From positions 1 through 36,537 of the forward strand of contig CAINDP010000059.1 in the NCBI GenBank assembly GCA_903847405.1: a stretch of DNA of 36,537 nt, written 5' to 3'. This DNA comes from an uncultured Myxococcales bacterium. GTDB taxonomy: Bacteria; Myxococcota_A; UBA9042; DTJE01. The position numbers were made by a program, and so were the translations under genes. The notes beneath the pieces were generated by a model, which searched no databases, had not been told where the DNA came from, and was given only the letters and a program-made list of their open reading frames with translations. Shown piece after piece: positions 7,489-16,259 of this stretch (the first letter of the stretch is position 1; each line of letters starts with the position of its first letter).

Positions 7489-8853
7489 ATGCTCGGACTT
7501 CGGCAGCGCCTGTTCCTGGCGGTCGTCATCCCGGTGACGCTGATCGCGGCCGTGGTCCTGTTTGTGGGCCGGTTCCGGATCGACGTGATCCTGGGGACCG
7601 TGCCCCTGGTCGTCACCGCCGTCGTCGCGTCCTGGTGGTTCGCGGGGCGCGAGGACCGGCGGCTGCGGCGGATGGCCGACGCCGCCCTGCGCATGGCCGC
7701 CGGCGACTTCAACGTCGAACTGCAGGATCGGCAGGGCGACGACGTGTCGCGCCTGGCCCAGGCCCTGAACCGGCTGGCCGATGCCTCGGCGTCCACCTTC
7801 CACCGCCTGGAAACCGAAAGCCGCCTGGTGCGGTCGATCATCGAAACGATGCGGGAAGGCGTGATGGCCGTGGACCAGGACGGACGCATCACCCTGGTCA
7901 ACGACGCCATGCTGGGCCTGACGGGCCATCGGGGGGCCGCGGCGGGCCTGTCTCCGGCCGAGGTCATCCAGGCGCCCGAACTGCTGCAGGCCATCCAGGA
8001 GGTCCTGGAGGGCAACGCCGTGTCCCGCGAGATTTCGGTGTCCCGCCCCCAGCCCGCGACCCTGCTGGTCAACGGCGCACCCCTGGCCGACGGGGAGGGC
8101 GCCCTGGCCGTCGTGCACGACACCACCGAACTGCACCGCCTGCACCAGATGCGGCGCGATTTCGTCGCGAACGTCAGCCACGAACTGCGCAACCCCGTGG
8201 CCACGATCCAGGCGGCGGTGGAAACGCTGGGCGCCTTCGCCGACGACGCGCCCTCCGGGGACGACGAGCGGCGCCTGCTGGCCACGATCTCGCGGCAGAC
8301 GGCCCGCATGGCCGCCCTGGTGCGGGATCTGCTGGGCCTGGCCCGGATCGAAAGCGGGCAGGTCGTGCTGGAACCCCGGTCCACCAACCTCGACGACCTC
8401 ATGTCGGGAATCCTGTCGGCCTTCGAGGGTGCCGCGAAGGACAAGGGCCTTTCGTTCGACCTCGAGGTGGCCTCGGGGACTCCGCGGGCGATGTGCGACG
8501 CGTCGGCGCTGCACACGGTCATCGGCAACCTGCTGGACAACGCCGTCAAATACGCCCGGCCCGGCGATCGGATCGAGGTGCGCCTCCGGGACGGCCGGGA
8601 CGGGCACGTGGCGATCGACGTGTCCGACACGGGGCCCGGGATCGCCGACGAACACCTGCCTCGCCTGTTCGAGCGCTTCTACCGGGTGGACGCGGGGCGC
8701 TCCAGGGAACTGGGGGGCACCGGCCTGGGCCTGGCGATCGTCAAGCACCTGTGCGCCGCCATGGGAGGCAGCGTGTCGGTCCGGTCCGCGGTCGGCGTGG
8801 GGACCACCTTCACGGTGCTGCTTCCGGCCGCATGGGACACGCCGGCAGCCTGA
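7489..8853 (+). CDS. PhoR-like sensor histidine kinase
   Basis: A 454-aa membrane kinase, partner of the upstream regulator. Two membrane helices (about 7-27 and 32-52) have only a few residues between them, so there is no periplasmic sensor domain. Then come a HAMP-like linker, a PAS-like domain (about 110-215, EGVMAVDQDGRITLVNDAM), HisKA with His231 (VSHELRNPV), and a HATPase with N box (NLLDNAVKYA), DTGPGI, and GTGLGLAIV. This is the architecture of PhoR, which senses through interaction with transport proteins rather than by a ligand loop. It ends at 8853; the next 200 bp hold a structured repeat. Confidence 0.92.
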   Translation: MLGLRQRLFLAVVIPVTLIAAVVLFVGRFRIDVILGTVPLVVTAVVASWWFAGREDRRLRRMADAALRMAAGDFNVELQDRQGDDVSRLAQALNRLADASASTFHRLETESRLVRSIIETMREGVMAVDQDGRITLVNDAMLGLTGHRGAAAGLSPAEVIQAPELLQAIQEVLEGNAVSREISVSRPQPATLLVNGAPLADGEGALAVVHDTTELHRLHQMRRDFVANVSHELRNPVATIQAAVETLGAFADDAPSGDDERRLLATISRQTARMAALVRDLLGLARIESGQVVLEPRSTNLDDLMSGILSAFEGAAKDKGLSFDLEVASGTPRAMCDASALHTVIGNLLDNAVKYARPGDRIEVRLRDGRDGHVAIDVSDTGPGIADEHLPRLFERFYRVDAGRSRELGGTGLGLAIVKHLCAAMGGSVSVRSAVGVGTTFTVLLPAAWDTPAA

Positions 8854-8939
8854 CCGCAAGCCTCCGCGGAACCTGCCGAATCCCGTCGTTTTCTAGGCGT
8901 TCCGCAGCGACCTCTCCTAGACTTCCCACGGTGCCTGTT

Positions 8940-9021
8940 CCCGCCCGAGCACGTAGGCGGAGGCGATGGGATTGCACAGCAATCTCTCGCCGGAGACGGA
9001 GTCGCCTCGGGCGACACTGAA
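8940..9021 (+). ncRNA. 82-bp structured repeat, copy 1 (candidate leader RNA)
   Basis: This segment resembles the two tandem copies at 16260-16422. The outer stem is CGCCCGAG with CTCGGGCG. An asymmetric internal loop has conserved ACGTAGGCGGA on the 5' side and AGACGGAGTCG on the 3' side. The inner hairpin GGCGA(T)GGGATTGC/GCAATCTCTCGCC is closed by an ACA loop, and the tail is CACTGAA. Compared with copies 2 and 3, the inner stem changes GGCATG/CATGCC to GGCGA/TCGCC, so pairing is kept. Conserved loops with compensating stem changes suggest a functional RNA. It ends 35 nt before the first gene of the acylation operon. It does not match any riboswitch class I know, including the c-di-GMP-I (GEMM) core. 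A DNA-level repeat is the alternative. Confidence 0.5.
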
Positions 9022-9056
9022 TATTGTGCTTCCGGGACCCATTCCGGGGAGGGGCG

Positions 9057-10103
9057 ATGTCGGCCGGCGGACGATCGTGGGGACCTGTGCTGCTGACGAT
9101 CCTGTGCGCGCTGGCCACGCTGGCGGCCGTGGATGCGGCCCTGCACCTGGTGGCGCCTCCCAAGCCCCTGCTGGAAATCGACCAGGCGATGGACCAGTAC
9201 GCGGCCGGCGATCCGGCGGTGCTGGCCCTGGGGTCCAGCCATGCCCGGTCGTTCATCGCGATGGACAAGGCGCTGTCCCAGCGGACCGACGGAGCCCGGC
9301 GCATCCAGGCCGTGCCGGTCGAGTGGGGGAAGTACACCCCCTACGCGTGGGTCCTGAAGCACCGGATCCTGCCGATCCTCACGGAACGCAACGCATCCGG
9401 CGCCCTGGTGCGTCCCTCCCTGCGGCACGTCCTGCTGGTGACGGAATGGTGGGATTCGACCGCCCTGGACCCCGGCACGGGCAGCATCACCATGGCCCTT
9501 CCCGCCCGCGCCTGGCAGTGGGGTGACTTCTTCGCCGACCTGGGCGAAAACGGCCTGACGCCCTACAACCAGAACTTCCTGCAGCGGATCTGGCGGGAAT
9601 GGTGGTCGGTTTCGACGCTGGTCCAGGATCGGGGCTACGAAAACATCACGAAGGGCCTGCGGGAGGCCGTCCGCGGGAAGGACCTGGAGGCCGAGCGCGC
9701 GTCCTACGACAACCGCCTGAAGGGCTGGCAGTCGATGGTCGAGGAAGGCGCGGGCCACCTGTTCGACCCGGCGCAGAAGCAGTCGCTGGAGGAAATGGTC
9801 GGCACCCTGCAGGGCCTGGGGCTGGACGTGACGATCGTGCTGTACCCGCGGATGCCCGGGACCCTCAGTGCGAAGGCGAAGGAAACGACCCTGCGGCAGT
9901 TTTCCGACCGGATGCAGGCGTTCACCCGGGACCATCGCCTGCGCTTCGTGGACATGACGTTCACGAACCCGCTGACGGACGACGACTTCGAGGTCGACTT
10001 CGACCACGTGAAGCCCGAGGGAAACCGGCGCCTGGCCGAGTGGGCGCTGGACGGTGACCTGGCGTTCCTGGCAGGGAAGGGCGCGACGGGAGGTGCGCAA
10101 TGA
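9057..10103 (+). CDS. DltD/AlgJ-like SGNH-fold membrane-anchored protein
   Basis: A 348-aa protein with one N-terminal membrane helix (about 9-32) and an exported SGNH-hydrolase-like domain. Block I is LALGSSHA (candidate nucleophile Ser61) and block V is DFDHVKPEGN (Asp314, His317), so a full Ser-Asp-His set is possible. SGNH partners of MBOAT proteins (DltD, AlgJ/AlgX) complete transfer of an acyl group to a cell-surface polymer. The gene overlaps the MBOAT gene by 4 nt (ATGA), and carrier and ligase genes follow, giving a four-part Dlt-like set. The ATG at 9057 has GGGGAGGGG upstream and lies just after the structured repeat. Overall similarity to named families is low by eye; the call rests on motifs and context. 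Confidence 0.75.
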   Translation: MSAGGRSWGPVLLTILCALATLAAVDAALHLVAPPKPLLEIDQAMDQYAAGDPAVLALGSSHARSFIAMDKALSQRTDGARRIQAVPVEWGKYTPYAWVLKHRILPILTERNASGALVRPSLRHVLLVTEWWDSTALDPGTGSITMALPARAWQWGDFFADLGENGLTPYNQNFLQRIWREWWSVSTLVQDRGYENITKGLREAVRGKDLEAERASYDNRLKGWQSMVEEGAGHLFDPAQKQSLEEMVGTLQGLGLDVTIVLYPRMPGTLSAKAKETTLRQFSDRMQAFTRDHRLRFVDMTFTNPLTDDDFEVDFDHVKPEGNRRLAEWALDGDLAFLAGKGATGGAQ

Positions 10104-11587
10104 GCCTCGTCGGCCTGGAGTTCGCCTTCTTCTTCCCCGTCGTCTTCCTGGTGCACTGGCTGGGGCCGCGTCGCGCGGCGTGGCAGAACGCGGTCCTGCT
10201 GCTGGCCAGCGTCGCGTTCTACGCCACCTGGAACCTGAAACTGCTGGGGGTTCTGGCCGCGGCGACGGCGGTGTCCTTCGGCGCCGGCGTCCTGCTGTCG
10301 GTCCTGGGGGCCGGGGAACAGGATCCGGTCCGGGCGGCCGTCGGCCAGCGCAAGCGCAAGGCCGTCCTGGTGGCGTCGATCGTCGCGGAACTGGGCCTGC
10401 TGGGCGTGTTCAAGTACGCCGGGTTCTTTGCCGAGTCGTTCAATGCCCTGCTGGGGGCGCTGGGCATGCCCGATGCCCTGCCGGTGCTGCGCCTGGTGCT
10501 GCCGCTGGGCATTTCGTACACGACGCTGATCCAGGTGGGCTACCTGCTGGAAGTCTACTGGGGGCGCGCCCCGGCGTGCCGCGATCCGCTGGCGTACTCG
10601 GTCTTCGTGGGCTTCTTCCCGCAGTTGATCGCCGGACCGATCGTCCGGGCCCGGACCATGCTGACGCAGTACCTCGTGCCGCGGCACCTGGCGCCTGCGG
10701 GCATGGCGGCGGGGGCCGGGACCTTCCTGCTGGGGTTCGTCATGAAGGCCTTCGTGGCCGACTGGCTGTCCCCGCGGGTCGTGGATCCGGTCTTCGCGGA
10801 CCCGGCCTCCTTCGGCGCCGGCGCCCTGTGGATCGCGCTGTTCGGGTACGCCACGCAACTGTTCTGCGACTTCGCGGGCTACTCGCTGATGGCCATCGGC
10901 ACCGGGCGCATGTTCGGCCTGGAACTGCCCGAAAACTTCCGGTACCCGTTCCTGTCCAAGAGCCTGGCCGAGTTCTGGCGCCGGTGGCACATCAGCCTGA
11001 ACACCTGGCTGTTCGACTACCTGTTCGCGCCGCTGACCACCGGCCGGTCGTGGTTCCGTGGCCGGGCGGGGGCGGGCTTCCTGGTGGTGTTCCTGGTGTC
11101 GGGCCTGTGGCACGGGGCGACCTGGACGTTCGTGCTGTGGGGCCTGGCGCACGGCGTCGCCCTGGCCGGGCACCACGCCTACGACGAGTGGTACAAGCGC
11201 CGGTGCCGCGCCGATCGGCGGTACGTCGCGTGGCGCAAGGCGACGCCGTACCTGCTGGCCTCGTGGTTCGTCACGCAGGCCTTCTTCGTCCTGACCCTGA
11301 TCCCGTTCCGGGCGCCCAGCATCGGCGCGGCCGCCGACTTCGCGAAGGGGCTGCTGGGCCTGGGGGGCGTCGAGGGCCTGGGCCAGCGCTTCGGGCTGCA
11401 GGCCGCGGCGTGCGTGCTGTTCTTCGTCGGGTTCCACCTGCTGGAAATCGGTCCCGGCCCGGCCTGGAAGGCGCGCTTTCTGGCGCTGCCGGTCCCGGTG
11501 CGCGGGGTCTTCTATGGGCTGGTCCTGGCGTTCCTGCTGGTGTACGTTCCCGTTGGTGCCAGCACCTTCATCTACGCGCAGTTCTAG
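10100..11587 (+). CDS. MBOAT acyltransferase (AlgI/DltB-like)
   Basis: A 495-aa multi-pass membrane O-acyltransferase. Family marks are GISYTTLIQVGYLLEVYWG (139-157), the cytoplasmic-side FAGYSLMAIG (258-267), LPENFRYPF (276-284), EFWRRWHISL with His297, and SGLWHGATW with the presumed catalytic His338, followed by WGLAHG with His351. MBOAT proteins of this branch move an acyl group from a cytoplasmic donor (acyl-carrier protein in Dlt, an unidentified acetyl donor in alginate systems) across the membrane to an extracellular acceptor. The start overlaps the SGNH gene (ATGA). A carrier protein gene begins 12 nt after the stop, favouring an ACP-linked donor. Length and helix pattern are normal for AlgI/DltB. 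Confidence 0.92.
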   Translation: MSLVGLEFAFFFPVVFLVHWLGPRRAAWQNAVLLLASVAFYATWNLKLLGVLAAATAVSFGAGVLLSVLGAGEQDPVRAAVGQRKRKAVLVASIVAELGLLGVFKYAGFFAESFNALLGALGMPDALPVLRLVLPLGISYTTLIQVGYLLEVYWGRAPACRDPLAYSVFVGFFPQLIAGPIVRARTMLTQYLVPRHLAPAGMAAGAGTFLLGFVMKAFVADWLSPRVVDPVFADPASFGAGALWIALFGYATQLFCDFAGYSLMAIGTGRMFGLELPENFRYPFLSKSLAEFWRRWHISLNTWLFDYLFAPLTTGRSWFRGRAGAGFLVVFLVSGLWHGATWTFVLWGLAHGVALAGHHAYDEWYKRRCRADRRYVAWRKATPYLLASWFVTQAFFVLTLIPFRAPSIGAAADFAKGLLGLGGVEGLGQRFGLQAAACVLFFVGFHLLEIGPGPAWKARFLALPVPVRGVFYGLVLAFLLVYVPVGASTFIYAQF

Positions 11588-11599
11588 GAGGAGGGACCG

Positions 11600-11866
11600 A
11601 TGACACGGGCCGACATGCGACGACTGCTGATCGACTGGCTGGACGACCACTACCACTTCGGCGATGCCGAATCGAAGATCGGCAGTGATGACGCCTCGTT
11701 CCTGGACAAGGGCGTCCTGGACAGCCTGGGCTTCGTGGCCCTGGTCGTCTACCTGGAGGACACGTTCCGGGTGACGATCGATCGCCGCAGCCTGAACCGC
11801 GAGAACTTCGACAGCGTCGACAAGATCCTCGCGTACCTGGAGGCCCGGACCGGAGCGGTCCCATGA
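11600..11866 (+). CDS. Acyl carrier protein (DltC-like)
   Basis: An 88-aa acidic carrier protein. The phosphopantetheine site is GVLDSLGFV with Ser42, in the classic DSL context at the start of helix II. It is preceded by the ATG with AGGAGGG about 5 nt upstream. Its stop overlaps the ligase start (ATGA), so ligase and carrier are translationally coupled. DltC has the same size and the same place between an adenylating ligase and an MBOAT. I infer that the neighbouring AACS-like enzyme loads an acid onto the pantetheine of this protein, and that the MBOAT takes the acyl group from it. A role in fatty-acid synthesis is less likely, since no fab gene is close. Confidence 0.9.
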   Translation: MTRADMRRLLIDWLDDHYHFGDAESKIGSDDASFLDKGVLDSLGFVALVVYLEDTFRVTIDRRSLNRENFDSVDKILAYLEARTGAVP

Positions 11867-13857
11867 GCGCCGACGAACGCCCGGTCTTCGTTCCGGATCC
11901 GGAAACGGCGGCCCGGTCGCAGATGGCGGACTTCCTGGGGACCTGCGCCCGCCGCACCGGCAACACCTTCGAGGACTGGCCGACGTTTTCGCGGTGGTCG
12001 GCGGCCTGCTGGCGGGACTTCTGGCGCCTGTTCCTGGAATGGGCCGCCCCGGAGTTCGAGGGCAGTCCCGAGCCTGTCTGCGTCGGCGACGCCATCGAAA
12101 CCGCGACCTTCTTCCCGGACCTGCTGCTGTCGTACACCGGCAACCTGCTGCGGTCGGGCACCCCGGTCCAGGAGGATGCCGTCGCGCTGATCGTCCGGGA
12201 CGAATCGGGTCGCCGGGCCCAGTGGACGCGCCGCGAATTGCGGTCGCGGGTCGAGGCCGCCGCCCGGGCCCTGCGCGCCCGGGGCATCGGGGTCGGGGAC
12301 CACGTCGTCGCGATCGCCCGGAACGACGACGCCGCGATCGTGGCGTGCCTGGCCGCCACCGGCCTGGGCGCCACCTGGTCCTCCATCGGGCCCGACCAGG
12401 GCCCCGAGGCGATGCTGGCGCGCTTCCGGCAACTGGATCCGTGCCTGCTGTTCGCCGTCGGATCCCAGCCGTACCAGGGCGCGTCGCGGTCCCTCCGCGA
12501 GCGGCTGGAAGCGGTCGTCGCGGGCCTGCCCTCGGTGCGTGCCCTCGTGTCGCTGGACGGGGACGTCGCCGCCCTCGACGGCCTGGACCGGCCCGTCCTG
12601 ACGCTGGCCGGGCTGGAGTCCGAGGGCGCGGCGGGCGAATCCTTCCCCTGGCCGTGCGTGCCGTTCAACCATCCGCTGTTCGTGATGTTCTCGTCGGGGA
12701 CGACTGGCGCGCCCAAGTGCATCGTCCACGGCGTGGGCGGCACGCTGCTGGAGCACCTCAAGGAGCAGCGCCTGCACTCGGACTTCCAGTCCGGGGATCG
12801 CCTGCTGTTCACGACGTCGTGCGGCTGGATGATGTGGAACTGGCAACTGTCGGCCCTGGCGTCGCACACGACGATCGTGGCCTACGACGGCTCCCCGACG
12901 TACCCGACCCTGGATGCCCTGTGGCGGGTCGTGGCCGAGGAGGGCGTCACCGTCTTCGGGACCAGCCCGGCGTTCCTGGGATATTGTCGCGACACGGCCA
13001 TCGTCCCCCGGGAGGTGGTCGACCTGGCAGCCCTGCGCGCGATGCAATCGACCGGTTCGGTGCTGGGCGAACGGCTGTACGACTGGGTCGCCCAGAACGT
13101 GAAGCCCCTGCCGCTGCAGTCCATTTCGGGCGGGACCGACATCCTGGGGTGCTTCGTCCTGGGCAACCCGCTGCTGCCGGTGCGGCGCGGCGAGGCCCAG
13201 TCGGTCAGCCTGGGCATGGACGTGCGGTCCCTGCGGACCGACAGCCTGGCGGGCGACGGGGTGGGCGAACTGGTGTGCGGCAACCCGTTCCCCTCGCGGC
13301 CCCTGGGCCTGTTCAACGATCCCGGGGGCGAGCGGTTCCACCAGGCCTACTTCGCCCAGAACGAGGGCCTCTGGACCCACGGCGACTTCCTGGTCCTGAC
13401 GCCCCACGGAGGCGCTCGCATCCTGGGCCGCAGCGACGGGGTCATGAACATCCGGGGGATCCGCATCGGGCCCGCCGAGATCTACACGATCCTGCTGGAC
13501 ATCCCGGAGGTTCGGCATGCCATGGCCGTGGAGCAGCAGGCGCCCGAGGACCCGGGCGGCACCCGGTTGGTGCTGCTGCTGGTCCTGCGGGACGGCGTGA
13601 TCCTGGACCGTCCTTTGACCCTGCGGATCAAGAAGGAAATCGCCCAGAGGTCCTCGATGATCCACGTGCCGGCGGTCATGGTCGCCGTGGAGGACCTCCC
13701 GGCCACGCACAACGGGAAGATGTCGGAACGGGCCGCGCGGGATGCGGTCAACGGGAAGATCCCGGCGAACCTGGCGGCCCTGCGCAACCCCGCGTGCCTG
13801 GAGGCACTGCGCACCCACCCGGACCTGGGCGGACGATTCGGAGGCCGGGAAGGCTGA
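11863..13857 (+). CDS. Acetoacetyl-CoA synthetase-like adenylate-forming ligase
   Basis: A 664-aa acyl-adenylate synthetase. An N-terminal ACAS_N-like segment (FEDWPTFSRWSAACWRDFW) precedes the AMP-binding domain with core motif FSSGTTGAPK (276-285). The segment CGWMMWNWQLSALA followed by YDGSP is typical of acetoacetyl-CoA synthetases. The A8 region is NIRGIRIGPAEIY, and the C-terminal catalytic lysine is in PATHNGK (Lys619). Length fits AACS (about 650-680). By family it would activate acetoacetate (or a related short 3-oxo or 3-hydroxy acid) with ATP and CoA. By context it takes the place of DltA and may load the acid onto the adjacent carrier, to which its start codon is fused (ATGA). That transfer to ACP rather than CoA is inference. 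The hybrid kinase gene starts 14 nt downstream. Confidence 0.88.
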   Translation: MSADERPVFVPDPETAARSQMADFLGTCARRTGNTFEDWPTFSRWSAACWRDFWRLFLEWAAPEFEGSPEPVCVGDAIETATFFPDLLLSYTGNLLRSGTPVQEDAVALIVRDESGRRAQWTRRELRSRVEAAARALRARGIGVGDHVVAIARNDDAAIVACLAATGLGATWSSIGPDQGPEAMLARFRQLDPCLLFAVGSQPYQGASRSLRERLEAVVAGLPSVRALVSLDGDVAALDGLDRPVLTLAGLESEGAAGESFPWPCVPFNHPLFVMFSSGTTGAPKCIVHGVGGTLLEHLKEQRLHSDFQSGDRLLFTTSCGWMMWNWQLSALASHTTIVAYDGSPTYPTLDALWRVVAEEGVTVFGTSPAFLGYCRDTAIVPREVVDLAALRAMQSTGSVLGERLYDWVAQNVKPLPLQSISGGTDILGCFVLGNPLLPVRRGEAQSVSLGMDVRSLRTDSLAGDGVGELVCGNPFPSRPLGLFNDPGGERFHQAYFAQNEGLWTHGDFLVLTPHGGARILGRSDGVMNIRGIRIGPAEIYTILLDIPEVRHAMAVEQQAPEDPGGTRLVLLLVLRDGVILDRPLTLRIKKEIAQRSSMIHVPAVMVAVEDLPATHNGKMSERAARDAVNGKIPANLAALRNPACLEALRTHPDLGGRFGGREG

Positions 13858-13871
13858 CCGGGAGGACGAGG

Positions 13872-16259
13872 ATGCTGGGAGGTGCGCGCGTGCGACCGGG
13901 CGGCCAGGGTGCTCCGGGCCATGGCGGGGACTGTCATGCCATCGTGAACGCCTCGACGGAAGCGGTGTTCGTCACCGACCGCGACGGCGTCATCCTGGAC
14001 ATCAACGACACCGTTCCGAAGATGTTCGGATGCACGCGGGAGCAGGTGCTGTCCGTCACGATGAAGCGGTTCAGCATCGACGAACCGCCCTACACGCGCG
14101 ACCAGGCGTTCCTGGTGTTGTCCACGGCTCTCGAAAGCGGCGTCGCCCACACCGACTGGCGCGCGCGCCGCTGGGACGGGGAACTTTTCTGGGTCGAGGC
14201 GTCGCTGTCCCGGGTCGTCATGGGCGACGACGACCGCGTTGCGATCTTCGTGCGCGACATTTCCGAGCGGAAGCGGATCGAGGAGGAACTGCGGGTCGCC
14301 AAGGAAACGGCCGAGACGGCCACCCGGACCAAGAGCGAGTTCCTGGCCAACATGAGCCACGAGATTCGCACACCCCTGAACGCCATCGTCGGGATGACGA
14401 AACTGACCCTCGACACGCCGCTCAGCGAGGAACAGAGCGAGAACCTGTCCATCGTGCGGGAGGCGGCCGACGCGCTGCTGAACCTGGTCAACGACATCCT
14501 GGATTTTTCAAAGGGCGAGGCGAAGCGCATCGAACTGGAGAACATCGCCTTCGACCTGCGCTCCACGGTGGACCACGCCCTGGACACGATCGCGATCCGC
14601 GCCCACGAAAAGGGCCTGGAACTGGTCAGCCTGGTGGACGCCGAGGTGCCGTCCCGGCTGATCGGCGACCCGGGTCGCCTGCGCCAGGTGCTGGTGAACC
14701 TGCTTTCGAACGCGGTGAAGTTCACGGACAAGGGGGAAACCTCCCTGGAGGTCCGGGTCGAGGAGGAGCGCGACGACCTGGTGGTCCTGCGTTTCGTCGT
14801 GTCGGACACGGGAATCGGCATCCAGGCCGAGCACCTGGACCGGATCTTCGAGGCCTTCGCCCAGGCCGACGGCAGCATCACGCGGCGGTACGGCGGCACG
14901 GGCCTGGGCCTGGCCATCTGCAAGCAGATCGCGGATCTGATGGGCGGGTCGATCGGCGTCGAGTCGAGGATGGGCGCGGGCAGTTCGTTCGTGCTCACGG
15001 TGCCGTTCCGCCTGCAGGCGGGCGCGGCCGACCCCCTTCCGCCGCCTCCGGCCAACCTGCGGGGCATGCGCGTCCTGGTGGCCGACGACACGCCGTCGAA
15101 CCGCTTCGTGCTGGCCCGGATGCTGAAGCAGTGGGGATGCCGGGCCGAGGCCGTGCCCGACGGGGCGGCGACCCTGGTGGCGCTGGAAAAGGCCCGGCAG
15201 GACGGGGACCCCTACAGCGTCGTCCTGCTGGACATGCTGATGGACGGGATGGACGGCGAGGAAACGGCCCGCCGGGTCAAGACCGACCCCGGCATCGCCA
15301 AGACGCCCATCCTGGTGCTGACCTCCCTGGGACGGCGGGGCGACGCCCGACGCCTGCAGGACATCGGCGTGGCCGGCTACCTGTTGAAGCCGGTCAAGCA
15401 GGCCCAGTTGCTGGACGCCGTCTGCCAGGCCGTGTCGCCGAACGTCGAAGGCGCCGAGGCCCGGCCCCTGATCACGCGCCACACCCTGAAGGAGCGGCTG
15501 TTCGACGGGCTGCACGTGCTGCTGGTCGAGGACAAGGTGTTCAACCAGAAGGTTGCGACGAAGTTCCTGCAGCGGCGCGGCCTGCGGGTCACGGTGGCCG
15601 ACAACGGCAAGGTCGCGGTCGAAACGCTGCGCACCCTGCGGGTGGACCTGGTGCTGATGGACGTGCAGATGCCGGTGATGGACGGACTGGAGGCCAGCCG
15701 CGAGATCCGCCGGGAAGAGGCCGGAGCGGGGGGCGGGCGGCGCGTGCCCATCGTAGCCACCACGGCCCACGCCATGGACGGCGACCGGGAGCGGTGCCTG
15801 GCCGCCGGGATGGACGACTACGTCACGAAGCCGATCCAGGAGGACGAACTGTTCGGCGTCCTGGGCCGGTGGCTGCCGCTGCCCGAGCCGAAGCCGGTGC
15901 CGATGGTCCGCGAGCCCGCCAGCGCCGTGGAGGCCGAACTGGAACTGGTGAAGGCGCGGTTCGGCGACGATCCGGCCTTCCTGGCCGAGATCGCGAACCT
16001 GTTCCTGGAGGACACGCCCAGGGAACTGGCGGAACTGGACGAAGCCGTGCGCATGACGGATTCCGAGCGGGCGATGGTCCTGGCCCACGGCCTGAAGGGC
16101 ACGGCCCGGACCTTTGGGGTCGAGGGTCTGGCCAGCCTGTTCCAGGCCATCGAGGGCATGATGCGGGGCCGGCAGTTCCAGGAGGCCCGGGAGGCCCTGG
16201 CCCGGGCCCGCGCGTTGTTCGCGCTGGTCGAGCGGGGGCTGCGCAAGACGTTGGGTTGA
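13872..16259 (+). CDS. Hybrid histidine kinase, PAS-HisKA-HATPase-REC-REC-HPt
   Basis: A 795-aa soluble multi-step phosphorelay protein; no membrane helix or signal peptide is seen. Order: PAS (about 20-135, ASTEAVFVTDRDGVILDIN), coiled linker, HisKA with His163 (MSHEIRTPLN), HATPase (N box LLSNAVKF, DTGIGI, GTGLGLAIC), receiver 1 (about 399-520, Asp454, Lys507), receiver 2 (about 547-668, Asp597, Lys653) and a C-terminal HPt with His739 (LAHGLKGTARTFG). This is the BarA/ArcB-type full relay. The ATG at 13872 has GGAGGACGAG just upstream. It lies 14 nt behind the ligase, so it is probably the last gene of the acylation operon, and the REC-GGDEF gene downstream is a natural phosphate acceptor. 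Receiver 2 reads VEDKVFNQ where VEDNxVNQ is usual. Confidence 0.93.
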   Translation: MLGGARVRPGGQGAPGHGGDCHAIVNASTEAVFVTDRDGVILDINDTVPKMFGCTREQVLSVTMKRFSIDEPPYTRDQAFLVLSTALESGVAHTDWRARRWDGELFWVEASLSRVVMGDDDRVAIFVRDISERKRIEEELRVAKETAETATRTKSEFLANMSHEIRTPLNAIVGMTKLTLDTPLSEEQSENLSIVREAADALLNLVNDILDFSKGEAKRIELENIAFDLRSTVDHALDTIAIRAHEKGLELVSLVDAEVPSRLIGDPGRLRQVLVNLLSNAVKFTDKGETSLEVRVEEERDDLVVLRFVVSDTGIGIQAEHLDRIFEAFAQADGSITRRYGGTGLGLAICKQIADLMGGSIGVESRMGAGSSFVLTVPFRLQAGAADPLPPPPANLRGMRVLVADDTPSNRFVLARMLKQWGCRAEAVPDGAATLVALEKARQDGDPYSVVLLDMLMDGMDGEETARRVKTDPGIAKTPILVLTSLGRRGDARRLQDIGVAGYLLKPVKQAQLLDAVCQAVSPNVEGAEARPLITRHTLKERLFDGLHVLLVEDKVFNQKVATKFLQRRGLRVTVADNGKVAVETLRTLRVDLVLMDVQMPVMDGLEASREIRREEAGAGGGRRVPIVATTAHAMDGDRERCLAAGMDDYVTKPIQEDELFGVLGRWLPLPEPKPVPMVREPASAVEAELELVKARFGDDPAFLAEIANLFLEDTPRELAELDEAVRMTDSERAMVLAHGLKGTARTFGVEGLASLFQAIEGMMRGRQFQEAREALARARALFALVERGLRKTLG

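Noticed and set aside
4575-8630. Minus-strand open frame of about 1350 codons and a plus-strand frame of about 600 codons across the haem-sensor kinase and phoB/phoR-like genes
   Set aside because: The proteins are low-complexity and contradict the clear kinase, receiver and histidine-kinase motifs in the chosen frames.
11863-13857. Polyketide or non-ribosomal peptide module (ACP plus adenylating enzyme)
   Set aside because: No ketosynthase, condensation or thioesterase gene is present. The carrier and ligase are coupled to MBOAT and SGNH genes, which fits surface acylation better.
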